From: Planctomycetota bacterium
GTDB taxonomy: Bacteria > Planctomycetota > UBA1135
Length of the DNA: 64,000 bases
Reading direction: 5' to 3'
NCBI GenBank assembly: GCA_008501825.1
Contig: QQUA01000019.1
Span: 62,001 to 126,000 of the forward strand
The notes beneath the pieces were generated by a model that did no database searches, had not been told where the DNA came from, and saw only the letters and a program-made list of their open reading frames with translations. Within the stretch, counting starts at the first letter, position 1, and every line of letters starts with the position of its first letter. Of the stretch, positions 1 to 8,912 are shown in pieces. Both the position numbers and the translations under genes were made by a program.

Positions 1-2333
1 CGAGTTGCAAATCCATGGACGGCTTCCGCAATTTCCGCCGCTTCCCTGAAAAAGGGTTCCGCCTGCTCGAATTCTCCTTTGCTTGCAAAACAAATGGCTG
101 CTCCGGTCAAACATCTGGCCCGCTCCGGATCTTGTGGAAGATCGGCTTTAAGACCGGTGACGACTTCCAAGAATAAGGAAAGCGCCTGCTCGTCTTGCTC
201 CAAGCGCAATTTCAAAAAACCCAAGTTGCGCTGGGTCTTCAAGGTTTCCCGGTGCCGGAGTCCCAAGGAACGTTTTTGATCCACCAACAAATCGGTATAC
301 AGTTGATCCGCCTCCTCCACATCCCCAAGATCCTTCGAAACCCGCGCCAATTCGCCTCGCAGGCGCATGCGCAAGGGGTGATCGGTGCGAAAACGCCGTT
401 CGGCGAGCTGCAAGGCTTGCCGATATCGCTCTCTCGCAACTTCCGGCTGCCCCTGAGTTTCCAAAATCGCTCCAATCTCATGGAGAGAGCTCAGGGTTTT
501 GGGATGATCCTCTCCCAAGTATCGACGGCGACTTTCCCAGGCCGAAGTCGCCAGGGTTTCCGCTCGTTGCAGCTTCCCGCTTTGCCGGCAGATGGAAGCC
601 AGGTTGTGCTGGCAATCCTCCACTTCTTCTCTCGGATAGGGTTCGATGTTCAAATAATCATCCAAAACCGCTTCCAGCATTTCGATGGATGCTTCAACCT
701 TTCCAAGCCGGAAGGCCACTAGCCCAAGGTTCATCTTCACCGAAAGCAAACGCAGAAGATTTAAGCCGTCGGTCCCGTCCAATCCCTCGAGGATTTGTTG
801 AAACGTCGCCTCGGCTTCGTGGTAGCGCCCGCTGGTTTCAAATAGGACGGCCAACTCGTTTCGCGCCGCCAAGATTTCCGGATGAGATGGACCGTGGAGC
901 GGCAGACCGATATCCAAACAAGCCCGAAAATGCTTCTCCGCTTCCCCGGGGCGACCGAAAGCCGCGTTGGCCTGCCCGATGGCCAAAAGCAAGCGAACTT
1001 GGATTTCCGGATCGCCTTGAAATTCCTTCCTTAATTGTTCGGCTCGTTGGTCCAACAATTCACCGACAGCATCCCGTTGACTCGGGTTCATCCCAGGATC
1101 AGCGGTAGCAAACAGACCTTCCAAAAAGGTCACGGCTCGTTCCGCTCGAATCCGAGTTTGGCGTTCATGCCAAAACATCGCCATCAGACTTAAGGAAAAC
1201 GCAACGGCCATAAGAGCGAAACCAGTCCAAAGCGGATGCCTCTTGGCCCACTTCCAACTGCGCCGAAAGGGCCCCGGAGTTTTGGCAAGGACGGTTTCTC
1301 CCTTCAACCAGCGCTGTAACTCGTCGGCCACTTCCGCCGCCGACCGGTAACGCCGGCGCGGATCTTTCTCCAGCGCCTTCAGACATACCGCCGCCAATTC
1401 TTCAGGAATCGCCCTGCGGATCTTGCGCGGATCCGGCGGGTCTCGAAGCACAATTTGCTGATAAACCTCCGCGACAGAATCGCCGGCGAAAGCCCGCTCC
1501 AAGGTCAGCAATTCATAAAAGGTCGCCCCCAACGAAAAAACGTCGGAAATGGGCCCGATGTTCTCTTTCGGGCCGCGCAAAATCTCCGGCGCGGTGTAAA
1601 ACGGCGTCCCCGGATATTCACCGGTTCTGGACAAACCGGGGCCTTCCTCCAGTTTTGCCATGCCGAAGTCGGAAACTTTGCAATGGCCCGCTTCATTCAG
1701 CAATATGTTGGACGGCTTTACGTCCCGGTGGATGACTCCAGCTTGATGGGCCGCCTCCAAGGCGCGAGCGGTTTCCAGCACCCAAATCGCGGTCTTTTGA
1801 ATCCAACCCTTGGGAAGTTCGGCAAAGGCCCGAGCATCGACGATTTCTCGCGCCAGGCTTTTTCCCTCCGGCACCAATTCCATCACCAGGAAATGAATTC
1901 CCTGCTCTTCTTTATACGCAAAGATTTGAACGATTCCGGGATGTCGAATCCGAGCCGATGCTTGAGCCTCCAGAACGATGCGCTTCCATCGCCGGGCCGA
2001 AACGGGCGAATCGGGAGAAGGCAGCAGCTTGACGGCAACCAATCGGTCCAAGCGGCCTTCTTTGGCTTCCCAGACTTGCCCCATGCCCCCGGAACCAAGC
2101 AACCGAATCAATTCGAAATCGCCAAGCCGGGTCCCGGCGGTCCACTCGCTCTGCTTTCCTCCAAACCAATGCCGAAGCTCTCGGTAATCCTCATACCGGC
2201 TGCGTAGGGCCGATCGAAGCTCTTCATCAACTTCCAGCAAGAAGTCTTCAAAAGAAGCTTCCGGATCCTCCAGGATTCGATCGAGGAATTCCTCGAACCG
2301 TTGTTCAACGAGATTAGGCAGAGCAGGCTCCAC
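1..2333 (-). CDS. Ser/Thr protein kinase with transmembrane helix and TPR tail (partial, C-terminus off the left edge)
   Basis: Membrane-anchored Hanks-type kinase. After an N-terminal helical segment of about 70 residues the kinase domain shows the glycine loop GSGGMGQV (about residue 80), VAVK, HRDVKPSNIL (about 205), SDFGMAKL (about 221) and the APE-type motif TAPEIL, so it should be catalytically active. One transmembrane helix follows near residue 370, then tetratricopeptide repeats that run out of the window. I chose GTG at 2333 because no ATG precedes the glycine loop in frame; there is no clear Shine-Dalgarno, and a hairpin sits directly upstream. Kinase plus ECF-like sigma factor nearby is a typical planctomycete signalling arrangement. 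Substrate unknown. Confidence 0.85.
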   Translation of the reverse strand, partial: MEPALPNLVEQRFEEFLDRILEDPEASFEDFLLEVDEELRSALRSRYEDYRELRHWFGGKQSEWTAGTRLGDFELIRLLGSGGMGQVWEAKEGRLDRLVAVKLLPSPDSPVSARRWKRIVLEAQASARIRHPGIVQIFAYKEEQGIHFLVMELVPEGKSLAREIVDARAFAELPKGWIQKTAIWVLETARALEAAHQAGVIHRDVKPSNILLNEAGHCKVSDFGMAKLEEGPGLSRTGEYPGTPFYTAPEILRGPKENIGPISDVFSLGATFYELLTLERAFAGDSVAEVYQQIVLRDPPDPRKIRRAIPEELAAVCLKALEKDPRRRYRSAAEVADELQRWLKGETVLAKTPGPFRRSWKWAKRHPLWTGFALMAVAFSLSLMAMFWHERQTRIRAERAVTFLEGLFATADPGMNPSQRDAVGELLDQRAEQLRKEFQGDPEIQVRLLLAIGQANAAFGRPGEAEKHFRACLDIGLPLHGPSHPEILAARNELAVLFETSGRYHEAEATFQQILEGLDGTDGLNLLRLLSVKMNLGLVAFRLGKVEASIEMLEAVLDDYLNIEPYPREEVEDCQHNLASICRQSGKLQRAETLATSAWESRRRYLGEDHPKTLSSLHEIGAILETQGQPEVARERYRQALQLAERRFRTDHPLRMRLRGELARVSKDLGDVEEADQLYTDLLVDQKRSLGLRHRETLKTQRNLGFLKLRLEQDEQALSLFLEVVTGLKADLPQDPERARCLTGAAICFASKGEFEQAEPFFREAAEIAEAVHGFAT

Positions 2334-2340
2334 GGAACGG

Positions 2341-2366
2341 GGTATCCAGGAAACGACCTGGATACC
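2341..2366 (-). terminator. Perfect 10-bp hairpin between secreted protein gene and kinase
   Basis: GGTATCCAGG and CCTGGATACC are perfectly complementary around a 6-base loop. It lies 12 bases past the stop of the upstream minus-strand gene and 7 bases before the kinase GTG. There is no U-tract, so it may be a weak terminator, an mRNA 3-prime stabiliser, or a translation-limiting hairpin for the kinase. Confidence 0.45.
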
Positions 2367-2378
2367 CCACTCTATGAC

Positions 2379-4073
2379 TTATTGAACCGTACCTAAAACG
2401 GGATTGCTCTTGAGCGAGGCCGCCCCTCGGGCAAGTACCGCCTGGGTAGCGACCGGAATCGGTGGAACGTTAGACGAAACGGGAAGTTGCACCAAGGCCA
2501 CACCTTCAGCATTGGCGCTTTGACTGGTAAGCAATTGAACCGGATTCACGACGTCCAGGCAAAGCCCGCCCAAGATCGGGACGCAAGGACCGGCCCCGAT
2601 ACCGGAAAGGGAGTAAACGAAGTGGACGAGTTCAAATGGGTCAGCTCCTACGGCAGCCATGCTTCCCTGACCACCGGCCACCAGAGCTCCTTGGATGTGT
2701 TGCAGATCCCATTGGTTGCGCACGACAACCGTCATCATCACTGAACTCTGGGGAAATCCGATGGAATCCAAATCCACCGGATCCTGGTAGCTGCACGCAG
2801 GTGAGCTGAAGAAGGAGGGTTCGCTTTCGGAATCGGTTGCCGCCCAAAAGAACCGACCGTCGTTGGGCAGTCCCGGTGAATCCGGGATCCGCATCTCCAC
2901 CCAAAGATAGTCGTGCTGAATCGGTACGTCATCGAAAGGGTGCATCACCATGGAGCCTAAGCTCATACCGGCTGAGTAAGTTTGCGTATTGCCGGCCAGC
3001 AAGGTTCGCGGACTACTTGGATTGGGATCGTCCGCTCCCCACAGACGAACTTCCACGTCGAAGTCATACAACTCGACCAGTTCCGCTCCAACTCGAACCC
3101 CGCTGACGATCGCCTGCCCGCCAAAGGAGTTGATCCACTGAGCCGTCTCAAAACGGCGCCAAACGCTGGTTTCATAGGTAGAACCGGTTTGAGTGTTCAC
3201 GCACATGATGCCCAATCCAGGAATCGCTTGGGTTCCGTAATGGGATTCCCAAGGATCACCAATCATTAAGGCGTTCATGTCGTCAGTGGCTTTTAAGCCG
3301 CAGTCCAGAGAAGAAGCCCATAAGCCTCCATTCGCAAATATGCCGCCGGAACCAATAATCGGTATCGCAAGAGCGGTTGGCGAAGTTTCATCCAGGGAAT
3401 AGGCCACTCCCCCGGAACCCACCGCCAGCGCATCGATGTTGTCTCCCGGAACCAGTCCGAGCATAAAGCCGGGAATGAACAAGCCCCAAGTTCCCGGAGC
3501 GGTAGCCACCAAGATGTCGTCCGGTCCCACTCCAATGGTCGCTCCGGTGGCGGCATCGACCGAGAAAAACACCGGAAACTTCTTTTTGGAAATCCAGCAA
3601 AGAGAATCAATGTCCGATTGCGGCGGCGGGTTTGGCGTCAGGCATTTGGCGTCCGACCACTGAAAAGCCCCTCCGGCCCCGGTAACGAATTCCACTGCGA
3701 AGATGTCACTAGAAGCCCCGTTTCCTGAGGATTGAGTGGCCACCGCTCCAAGACCTTCACTTTGACGATCCACCGAAAATAGCGCCAAGACGAATCTCTG
3801 AGTCACTCCAATCGGCCAACCCGGCGTAATCGGTCCGGCGGCTGGAAACACGTCGGCTCCATCGGAAAACGCATCCACGTTGGAACCTGGAGGGAGACCT
3901 AGATCGGCCAAAGTCCACACGGCGGTCCACATGCATCCCGTTCCGTGAATGGACAGATCGCTGGGATCAAAGGCGGGAACTTCGGGGGAAAGGGGGTCGA
4001 TGCCTTGGGTTTGGCCGAAGGCGCCGCCGGCAAGCATCATGCCGGCGACCAAGCAAATTAGCTTCTGAATCAT
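2379..4073 (-). CDS. Secreted protein of unknown function with shared C-terminal domain
   Basis: 564 residues starting with a clear Sec signal peptide (cleavage after about residue 20, before QTQG). The start is supported by GGAGG six bases upstream of the ATG. The central part is rich in Gly, Pro and acidic residues with several cysteines, and I recognise no family in it. The last 100 or so residues (about 465-564) match the C-terminal domain of the CRTAC1-like proteins in this window: a YSLSG-type strand, GPC, LGGLCLD, a PV turn, a Gly-containing SANAEG stretch, and a final ARG...SNP segment. It follows the sigma factor in the same direction and is probably exported or surface-located. Function not assigned. 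Confidence 0.75.
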   Translation of the reverse strand: MIQKLICLVAGMMLAGGAFGQTQGIDPLSPEVPAFDPSDLSIHGTGCMWTAVWTLADLGLPPGSNVDAFSDGADVFPAAGPITPGWPIGVTQRFVLALFSVDRQSEGLGAVATQSSGNGASSDIFAVEFVTGAGGAFQWSDAKCLTPNPPPQSDIDSLCWISKKKFPVFFSVDAATGATIGVGPDDILVATAPGTWGLFIPGFMLGLVPGDNIDALAVGSGGVAYSLDETSPTALAIPIIGSGGIFANGGLWASSLDCGLKATDDMNALMIGDPWESHYGTQAIPGLGIMCVNTQTGSTYETSVWRRFETAQWINSFGGQAIVSGVRVGAELVELYDFDVEVRLWGADDPNPSSPRTLLAGNTQTYSAGMSLGSMVMHPFDDVPIQHDYLWVEMRIPDSPGLPNDGRFFWAATDSESEPSFFSSPACSYQDPVDLDSIGFPQSSVMMTVVVRNQWDLQHIQGALVAGGQGSMAAVGADPFELVHFVYSLSGIGAGPCVPILGGLCLDVVNPVQLLTSQSANAEGVALVQLPVSSNVPPIPVATQAVLARGAASLKSNPVLGTVQ

Positions 4074-4158
4074 CTTGAACCTCCAAGTGAGCCATTGAGT
4101 TCACTGGGAAAGACCAAGATCCAGGCACCGGCACCAAAAAAATTAAGGTGGGTTCGGG

Positions 4159-4866
4159 TCAGGATTGTCTTAGATGACGCAAAGCTTTACGCATACGGTT
4201 TTTAAGATCTTGCTTCGGTTGCTTCAATCGCTCGGCGATGGTGTCCAAAGTCAGACCTTGGAAGTGGAGTCGCAGGAGCTCGCGTTCGTCCTCCGGAAGA
4301 GCTCGCAGTCGATCCTCCGCCGCTCGCCTTTGTTCCGAGGCCTGCATTCGGCTTGGCGGAGATGGTTCCGTCCGGGCCAGACCCAACTCGTCTGGATCCA
4401 CTGGGGAACGCCGATCTTCCCTGCGCTTGGCGGACTGAAGGTCCCGAGCTCGATTGGAAGCCTTCCATCGAATCCTCTGAGCCAACAAAGCCAAAAAACT
4501 CGCTCGGTTCCTGAACTCGAGGTTTAAAAACTCCGGCCAAAGATCTCGAAACACGGATTGCACCAAATCGCCGCTGTCAAAATGGCGCCGCAAGCTTGGA
4601 GCCATTGAAGCCCGACTCAGGCGCAGGAGATCTTCCATGAAATAACTCAGGAACTCTTCGGCCAAACTCGGATCCGTGGAAGCACCGGAGTGCACTTGAG
4701 CCAAAGCGGCGTTCAAAGCCGATTGCCCGCCCTGGAGCTGAACCAACAGGCGCTCTCGGCCTTCCATCGAATTCAAATATCGATAACTCGACGGCCCAAG
4801 CGATTCCGCCGCGAATTCCAAAGCAACTTCGAGGTCATCTTTCGGATTTCGCGACGAAGCGGTCAT
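4159..4866 (-). CDS. ECF-like RNA polymerase sigma factor
   Basis: 235 residues. An N-terminal extension of about 65 residues precedes region 2 (DSGDLVQSVFRDLW, with helix LLAQRIRWKASNRARD). After a charged linker comes region 4 (LPEDERELLRLHFQGLTLDTIAERL) with a helix-turn-helix near the C-terminus. This matches the ECF-like sigma factors that planctomycetes and acidobacteria encode beside Ser/Thr kinases. Its ATG overlaps the stop of the upstream CRTAC1-like gene in an ATGA, so the two are translationally coupled. The N-terminal extension might be a regulatory or kinase-target segment; that is inference. Confidence 0.85.
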   Translation of the reverse strand: MTASSRNPKDDLEVALEFAAESLGPSSYRYLNSMEGRERLLVQLQGGQSALNAALAQVHSGASTDPSLAEEFLSYFMEDLLRLSRASMAPSLRRHFDSGDLVQSVFRDLWPEFLNLEFRNRASFLALLAQRIRWKASNRARDLQSAKRREDRRSPVDPDELGLARTEPSPPSRMQASEQRRAAEDRLRALPEDERELLRLHFQGLTLDTIAERLKQPKQDLKNRMRKALRHLRQS

Positions 4867-6746
4867 GGCAGGATTGGCCGATGCAAAATTGGACTCAGGA
4901 CCGATTGATCGCCGTTTTGGCCACGGGGAACGACGGCCTGGAGGCTCAAGGTCACCAAAGGCGCATTCACAGGAACCGCCAGGTTGAGTACCGCCACGCC
5001 GTTCGGACCGGCACTGGCGCCGCCTAAAACTTGAATGGGTTCTTCCAAGCCTAAATGGCGATGCCCCAAAAGCGGTTTCTCCGGTCCCTCGCCGGCACCG
5101 TTCAGGCTAAAGAGAAAGAAAGCGAACTCCCAAGGGTTCAGTCCTTGCAAACGAAACTCGCTGCTTTGCCCTTGATGAAGGTCCTCGACTTGAAAAGGTT
5201 GAGGGGCCGCAACGTGAAGGAATTGGTCGGCAGGTAAATCCCGGAGCACCGTTTGGAAACCATCTGCCCACTCCACCTTGAACTCCTGCAGGCGATCGGC
5301 GGCTCCCAAGCCGAAATGTGCACTGAGCTGCCCGCGTCCCAAATACGTCGGGCCACCGTCGATCCAAGCGGTTTGCTTTCGACCTCCGGCCGTGATCTCC
5401 ACCTTCGACCCGAGGCCGTTCGGGGCCAAGTTCGAGCGGCTGGAAGTATCCAATTGGATCTGCAACCAATGGATGGACGTGCCATGAAGATCGTTGCGCA
5501 ATAGCTTGACCGGTTCCTTGTAGCCGGTGATCACGACATCCAAATCGCCGTCGCGGTCGTAATCGAGGGGATAAAGACCTCGCCCTTGCCCTCGGTGTTC
5601 GAACCCGCAAAGCAAAGCGATTTCCTGAAAGCCGTTTCCTTGTTGATTGTGAAATAGATAGGACGGCTCTTGCAACCATTGGGCGTCCAGCAGCCAGCCG
5701 TTGGTGACCGCCAGATCTTGCCAACCGTCGTGGTCGAAATCCAAGGCGCTACAACCCCAAGCCCATCCTCCATCGTGCACTCCGGAAGCGGCCGGAAGGG
5801 ATTCGAAGCGGTGGGCGCCGATCTGACGATAGAGACGATTTCCGTTGGGGTAGCCTGGAGCAGGCAATTCGTACACGGCGGAAACAAACCAATCCAGTTT
5901 TTGATCGCCGTCAAAGTCGGCAATGGCGCTTCCCATGCCGTTGTAAGCCAGGTCGCCGCTCAAGAAATTACGGTCTTCCTGGAACGTTCCATTGCGCAGG
6001 TTGCGGAAGTATCGGGTGGATCCGAAGTCCGCCGCCACCAGAAGTTCAGGATAGCGATCGCCGTCTACGTCGACGAAACGGGGGGTGAATCCCAACATCG
6101 GGTAAACGTCCAAACCGGCTTGATCGGTTACGTCGCTGAAGGTGCCGTCACCGTTGTTACGGAACAAGGTATTGCCGGCGGATTGCACGAACCAGGCACA
6201 AACGAACAAATCCAAATCGCCATCCTGATCGTAGTCACCAAACACTGGACTGAATCCATCCGGCAAGGCGCTGGTGAAGTTCACTCCCGCAGCCACCGCC
6301 ACTTCCTGAAAGGTGCCCTGCCCAGAGTTGCGATACAAAAGGTGTTGTCCGTCTCGAGGCGGGGTTCCGATGGGCCCGAAACTGGTCACGAATAGATCTT
6401 GCCAACCGTCTCCGTTGTAATCGCCGGCAATCACGCCGGTGCCGCGGTGTTGCCTGGCCACGCCCCAGGCTTGCCCCTGTTCCTGGAAGGTGCCGTTTCC
6501 CTGATTGATGAACAAACGGTCGGCTGTACCCCCACCGATGACGAACAAGTCCGGCCAGCCGTCGGCATTGAAATCACCTACGGTCGCCCCGCCATCCATG
6601 GTTCCGGCAAGGTGATCGTCAGCCGGATCGTGTTGAAACACCAAGCCGGCGGATTGGCTTTGATCGGAAAAAGATGGGATGCCTTGGGCGGCCAACCAGG
6701 ACGGCATGGTCACCAACCCGAAGGCGAAAATGGCGGAACGAAGCAC
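4863..6746 (-). CDS. Secreted CRTAC1-like protein (FG-GAP/VCBS repeats plus UnbV/ASPIC domain), copy A
   Basis: 627 residues from a GTG start with a signal peptide ending near WLAAQG. Repeated DFNADGWPD, DYNGDGWQD and DYDQDGDLD motifs form a calcium-binding FG-GAP/VCBS beta-propeller over about residues 40-410. An ASPIC-type segment follows (LGSKVEI, WIDGGPTYLGRGQ, HFGLG, VEWADG, about 430-510). The last 100 residues are the C-terminal domain shared with four other secreted proteins here. Likely an extracellular adhesive or binding protein; no catalytic residues are evident. Its stop overlaps the ATG of the downstream sigma factor gene (4-base overlap). Confidence 0.85.
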   Translation of the reverse strand: MLRSAIFAFGLVTMPSWLAAQGIPSFSDQSQSAGLVFQHDPADDHLAGTMDGGATVGDFNADGWPDLFVIGGGTADRLFINQGNGTFQEQGQAWGVARQHRGTGVIAGDYNGDGWQDLFVTSFGPIGTPPRDGQHLLYRNSGQGTFQEVAVAAGVNFTSALPDGFSPVFGDYDQDGDLDLFVCAWFVQSAGNTLFRNNGDGTFSDVTDQAGLDVYPMLGFTPRFVDVDGDRYPELLVAADFGSTRYFRNLRNGTFQEDRNFLSGDLAYNGMGSAIADFDGDQKLDWFVSAVYELPAPGYPNGNRLYRQIGAHRFESLPAASGVHDGGWAWGCSALDFDHDGWQDLAVTNGWLLDAQWLQEPSYLFHNQQGNGFQEIALLCGFEHRGQGRGLYPLDYDRDGDLDVVITGYKEPVKLLRNDLHGTSIHWLQIQLDTSSRSNLAPNGLGSKVEITAGGRKQTAWIDGGPTYLGRGQLSAHFGLGAADRLQEFKVEWADGFQTVLRDLPADQFLHVAAPQPFQVEDLHQGQSSEFRLQGLNPWEFAFFLFSLNGAGEGPEKPLLGHRHLGLEEPIQVLGGASAGPNGVAVLNLAVPVNAPLVTLSLQAVVPRGQNGDQSVLSPILHRPILP

Positions 6747-6830
6747 GGTGAGGAATGAGATTGAGGGGGTGAGGGCAAGGAAATCCGACGAAATCCATCA
6801 TAAGGCTTGGTCGCAAATCCCATGAAAAAG

Positions 6831-6860
6831 CCCGGAAGAAGACCGAGGCCTTCTTCCGGG
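6831..6860 (-). terminator. Rho-independent terminator after CRTAC1-like gene B
   Basis: A 10-bp perfect stem (CCCGGAAGAA / TTCTTCCGGG) with a 10-base loop is followed on the minus strand by CTTTTTC. It lies about 25 bases past the stop at 6884. Confidence 0.85.
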
Positions 6861-6883
6861 GGTGCGGAGAATTGGCGTTGGAA

Positions 6884-8764
6884 TTAGGGCACGATTCCAA
6901 CCACCCGGGCATTTGATTTCACCGAATCGCTGCCGTTCAATCCGCGCGGAACGATGCCCTGGACCGTCACTTTCATTTCCGGCGAATTCGGCGGGATGGT
7001 GACCGGAAGGCTAGCCACGCCGCTGGGATCGGCTGAGGCGCTGCCGAGGAAGAACACCGGATCCAACATGTCGTAACAAAGGCCGCCCAAGGCGGCTTTG
7101 CAACGACCGGGGCCCGGGCCGACGAAGCTGTGCAGGAACATCACCCACTCTCCGGGATTGGCTCCATGCAATTCGACCGTTGCCGTAGTTCCCATGGAGA
7201 CCGTTTGCGGAGCCTGCAAAGGAAGGCCGGAAGCCACCCTCAAACTTTGATTGGCCGCCACCGGGCCAAGAACGGTTAGAGAGCCGTCCGCCCATTGCAC
7301 CCACAATTCGTCCACTTGACTGGCAAGGCCGACGCCGAATTCCACCGCCAACTCACTTTGAGAAAGATAGCTGGTCCGACTGTCCATGTACCGAATCTGC
7401 TGTTGGCCGGAAGCGAACACGGCTTTCAGACGAGTGCCGATTCCGTCAGCGGCCAACCCCGAATGGGCGGAAGTATCCAAGGTCACCCGCAAGGTATTGC
7501 CGTTGCTTGCCGGACAATCGTTGCGGAATAGTTTCAGATCATCTTGATTGGCGAAAATGACCAAGTCCTGGTCACCGTCCAAATCGTAATCGAAGTTCAG
7601 CATTCCCCGGCCTTGGTAGTCGTGGTGCAAACCGGCGGATTGGCTGGATTCCGAAAAGGTGCCGTCACCTTGATTGACGAACAGCTTGCTGGGATAGACG
7701 TCAAAAGGAGGCGTGGCCCAGCCATTGGTTTCGGCGATGTCCAACATGCCGTCACGGTTGCAATCGAGGAATACCGGAGCCCAGCCCCAACCGCCGTCGT
7801 CCACGCCGGCGTTTTGGGAATCTTGTAAGTAAACGTGATCCCCTTGATTGAACCAGACCATGTTGCCGCTTCCCGGGCCCCAGTAAACCGAAGTCCCGTA
7901 GAAGTCGAGCAGGCCATCATCGTTTAGGTCGCCGATCGCCACTCCCATGCCGTTCAGGGAACCGAAACCGCTGGGGTTGGGTTGCAAGCGAGTAAAGGTC
8001 CCGTCACCGTTGTTGATGTAATAACGGCTGGTGCCTGCATCGGCGATGGCGATCAATTCGGGGTAGAGGTCCCCGTCCATGTCGGCAAAAGTAGGCGCAA
8101 AGCCTTTCATCGACAGAGAAAAAACACCAGCGGCACTGGTTACGTCGGTGAAAGTTTCATCGCCGTTGTTTTGAAACAAACGGTTTCCTCCATTGGTGAA
8201 CTCCCATCCAGTTACGAACAGGTCCAAATCGCCATCCAAATCATAATCGCCCCAAGCGGAACCGTATCCGTCCGGCATCCCTTGAGTGGTTTCGTGAACT
8301 CCGGCGGCAGCGGCAACGTTGCTGAAGCTGCCATTGCCATTGTTTCGGTAAAGTCGGTGCTGCCCGGTTTGTCTGGGCTGACCGGCTGGTCCGAAACTGG
8401 TCACGTAAATGTCCAGCCAGCCGTCGTTATTGAAATCGGCCGCGGAGCATCCGGAACCGTGATGCAATTCCGATAATCCCCACGCGGCGGCTTCGTCTCG
8501 AAAGGTTCCGTCGCCGTTGTTCAGGAACAGGCGATCCGGCGTACCGCCTCCGCCGATTACGTAAAGATCCGGCCAGCCGTCCCGATTGAAATCTCCGGCA
8601 GCACCGCCGGCAATCATCGGATTCGCCATCAATGCGGGATCTTCCATGTGGGTCATGGCCACCCCGGCCGGGATGGTTTGATCACTAAAGGAAGCTTGAG
8701 CGAGAAGCGGCGAGGAGACTGCACAAAGCAGACCCAGCGCCAGGGGGAACAACTGGACGCGCAT
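6884..8764 (-). CDS. Secreted CRTAC1-like protein (FG-GAP/VCBS plus ASPIC), copy B
   Basis: 626 residues with a signal peptide ending near SPLLAQA. It has the same architecture as copy A: an N-terminal propeller with at least six D-x-[DN]-x-DG motifs (DFNRDGWPD, DFNNDGWLD, DYDLDGDLD, DLNDDGLLD), an ASPIC-like segment (GIGTRLKAVF, SYLSQSELAVEFGVG, VQWADG), and the shared C-terminal domain (HSFVGPGPG, LGGLCYD, SADPSG, VPRGLNG, SVKSN). It is separated from copy A by a strong terminator, so it is probably its own transcription unit. The two copies are diverged paralogues, not a recent duplication. Confidence 0.85.
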   Translation of the reverse strand: MRVQLFPLALGLLCAVSSPLLAQASFSDQTIPAGVAMTHMEDPALMANPMIAGGAAGDFNRDGWPDLYVIGGGGTPDRLFLNNGDGTFRDEAAAWGLSELHHGSGCSAADFNNDGWLDIYVTSFGPAGQPRQTGQHRLYRNNGNGSFSNVAAAAGVHETTQGMPDGYGSAWGDYDLDGDLDLFVTGWEFTNGGNRLFQNNGDETFTDVTSAAGVFSLSMKGFAPTFADMDGDLYPELIAIADAGTSRYYINNGDGTFTRLQPNPSGFGSLNGMGVAIGDLNDDGLLDFYGTSVYWGPGSGNMVWFNQGDHVYLQDSQNAGVDDGGWGWAPVFLDCNRDGMLDIAETNGWATPPFDVYPSKLFVNQGDGTFSESSQSAGLHHDYQGRGMLNFDYDLDGDQDLVIFANQDDLKLFRNDCPASNGNTLRVTLDTSAHSGLAADGIGTRLKAVFASGQQQIRYMDSRTSYLSQSELAVEFGVGLASQVDELWVQWADGSLTVLGPVAANQSLRVASGLPLQAPQTVSMGTTATVELHGANPGEWVMFLHSFVGPGPGRCKAALGGLCYDMLDPVFFLGSASADPSGVASLPVTIPPNSPEMKVTVQGIVPRGLNGSDSVKSNARVVGIVP

Positions 8765-8849
8765 GGCTCAGCCCTAAGGGTTTCGCGATTGAAAGGAACG
8801 AGGGGGACAGTTCCAACATAACCCCAAACCGCAACATATTCCAAATGGA

Positions 8850-8889
8850 AATTCCCTTCTCCGAGCCCGGCAAAGGGCTCAGGGAAGGG
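8850..8889 (-). terminator. Probable terminator after the FG-GAP propeller gene
   Basis: A 15-bp stem (8854-8868 with 8875-8889) has one mismatch and one G-U pair around a 6-base loop. The minus-strand continuation AATTTCC is only a short U-tract. It lies 24 bases past the stop at 8913. Confidence 0.6.
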
Positions 8890-8912
8890 AAAGCTCTAAA
8901 GCGCGGAGCTAC

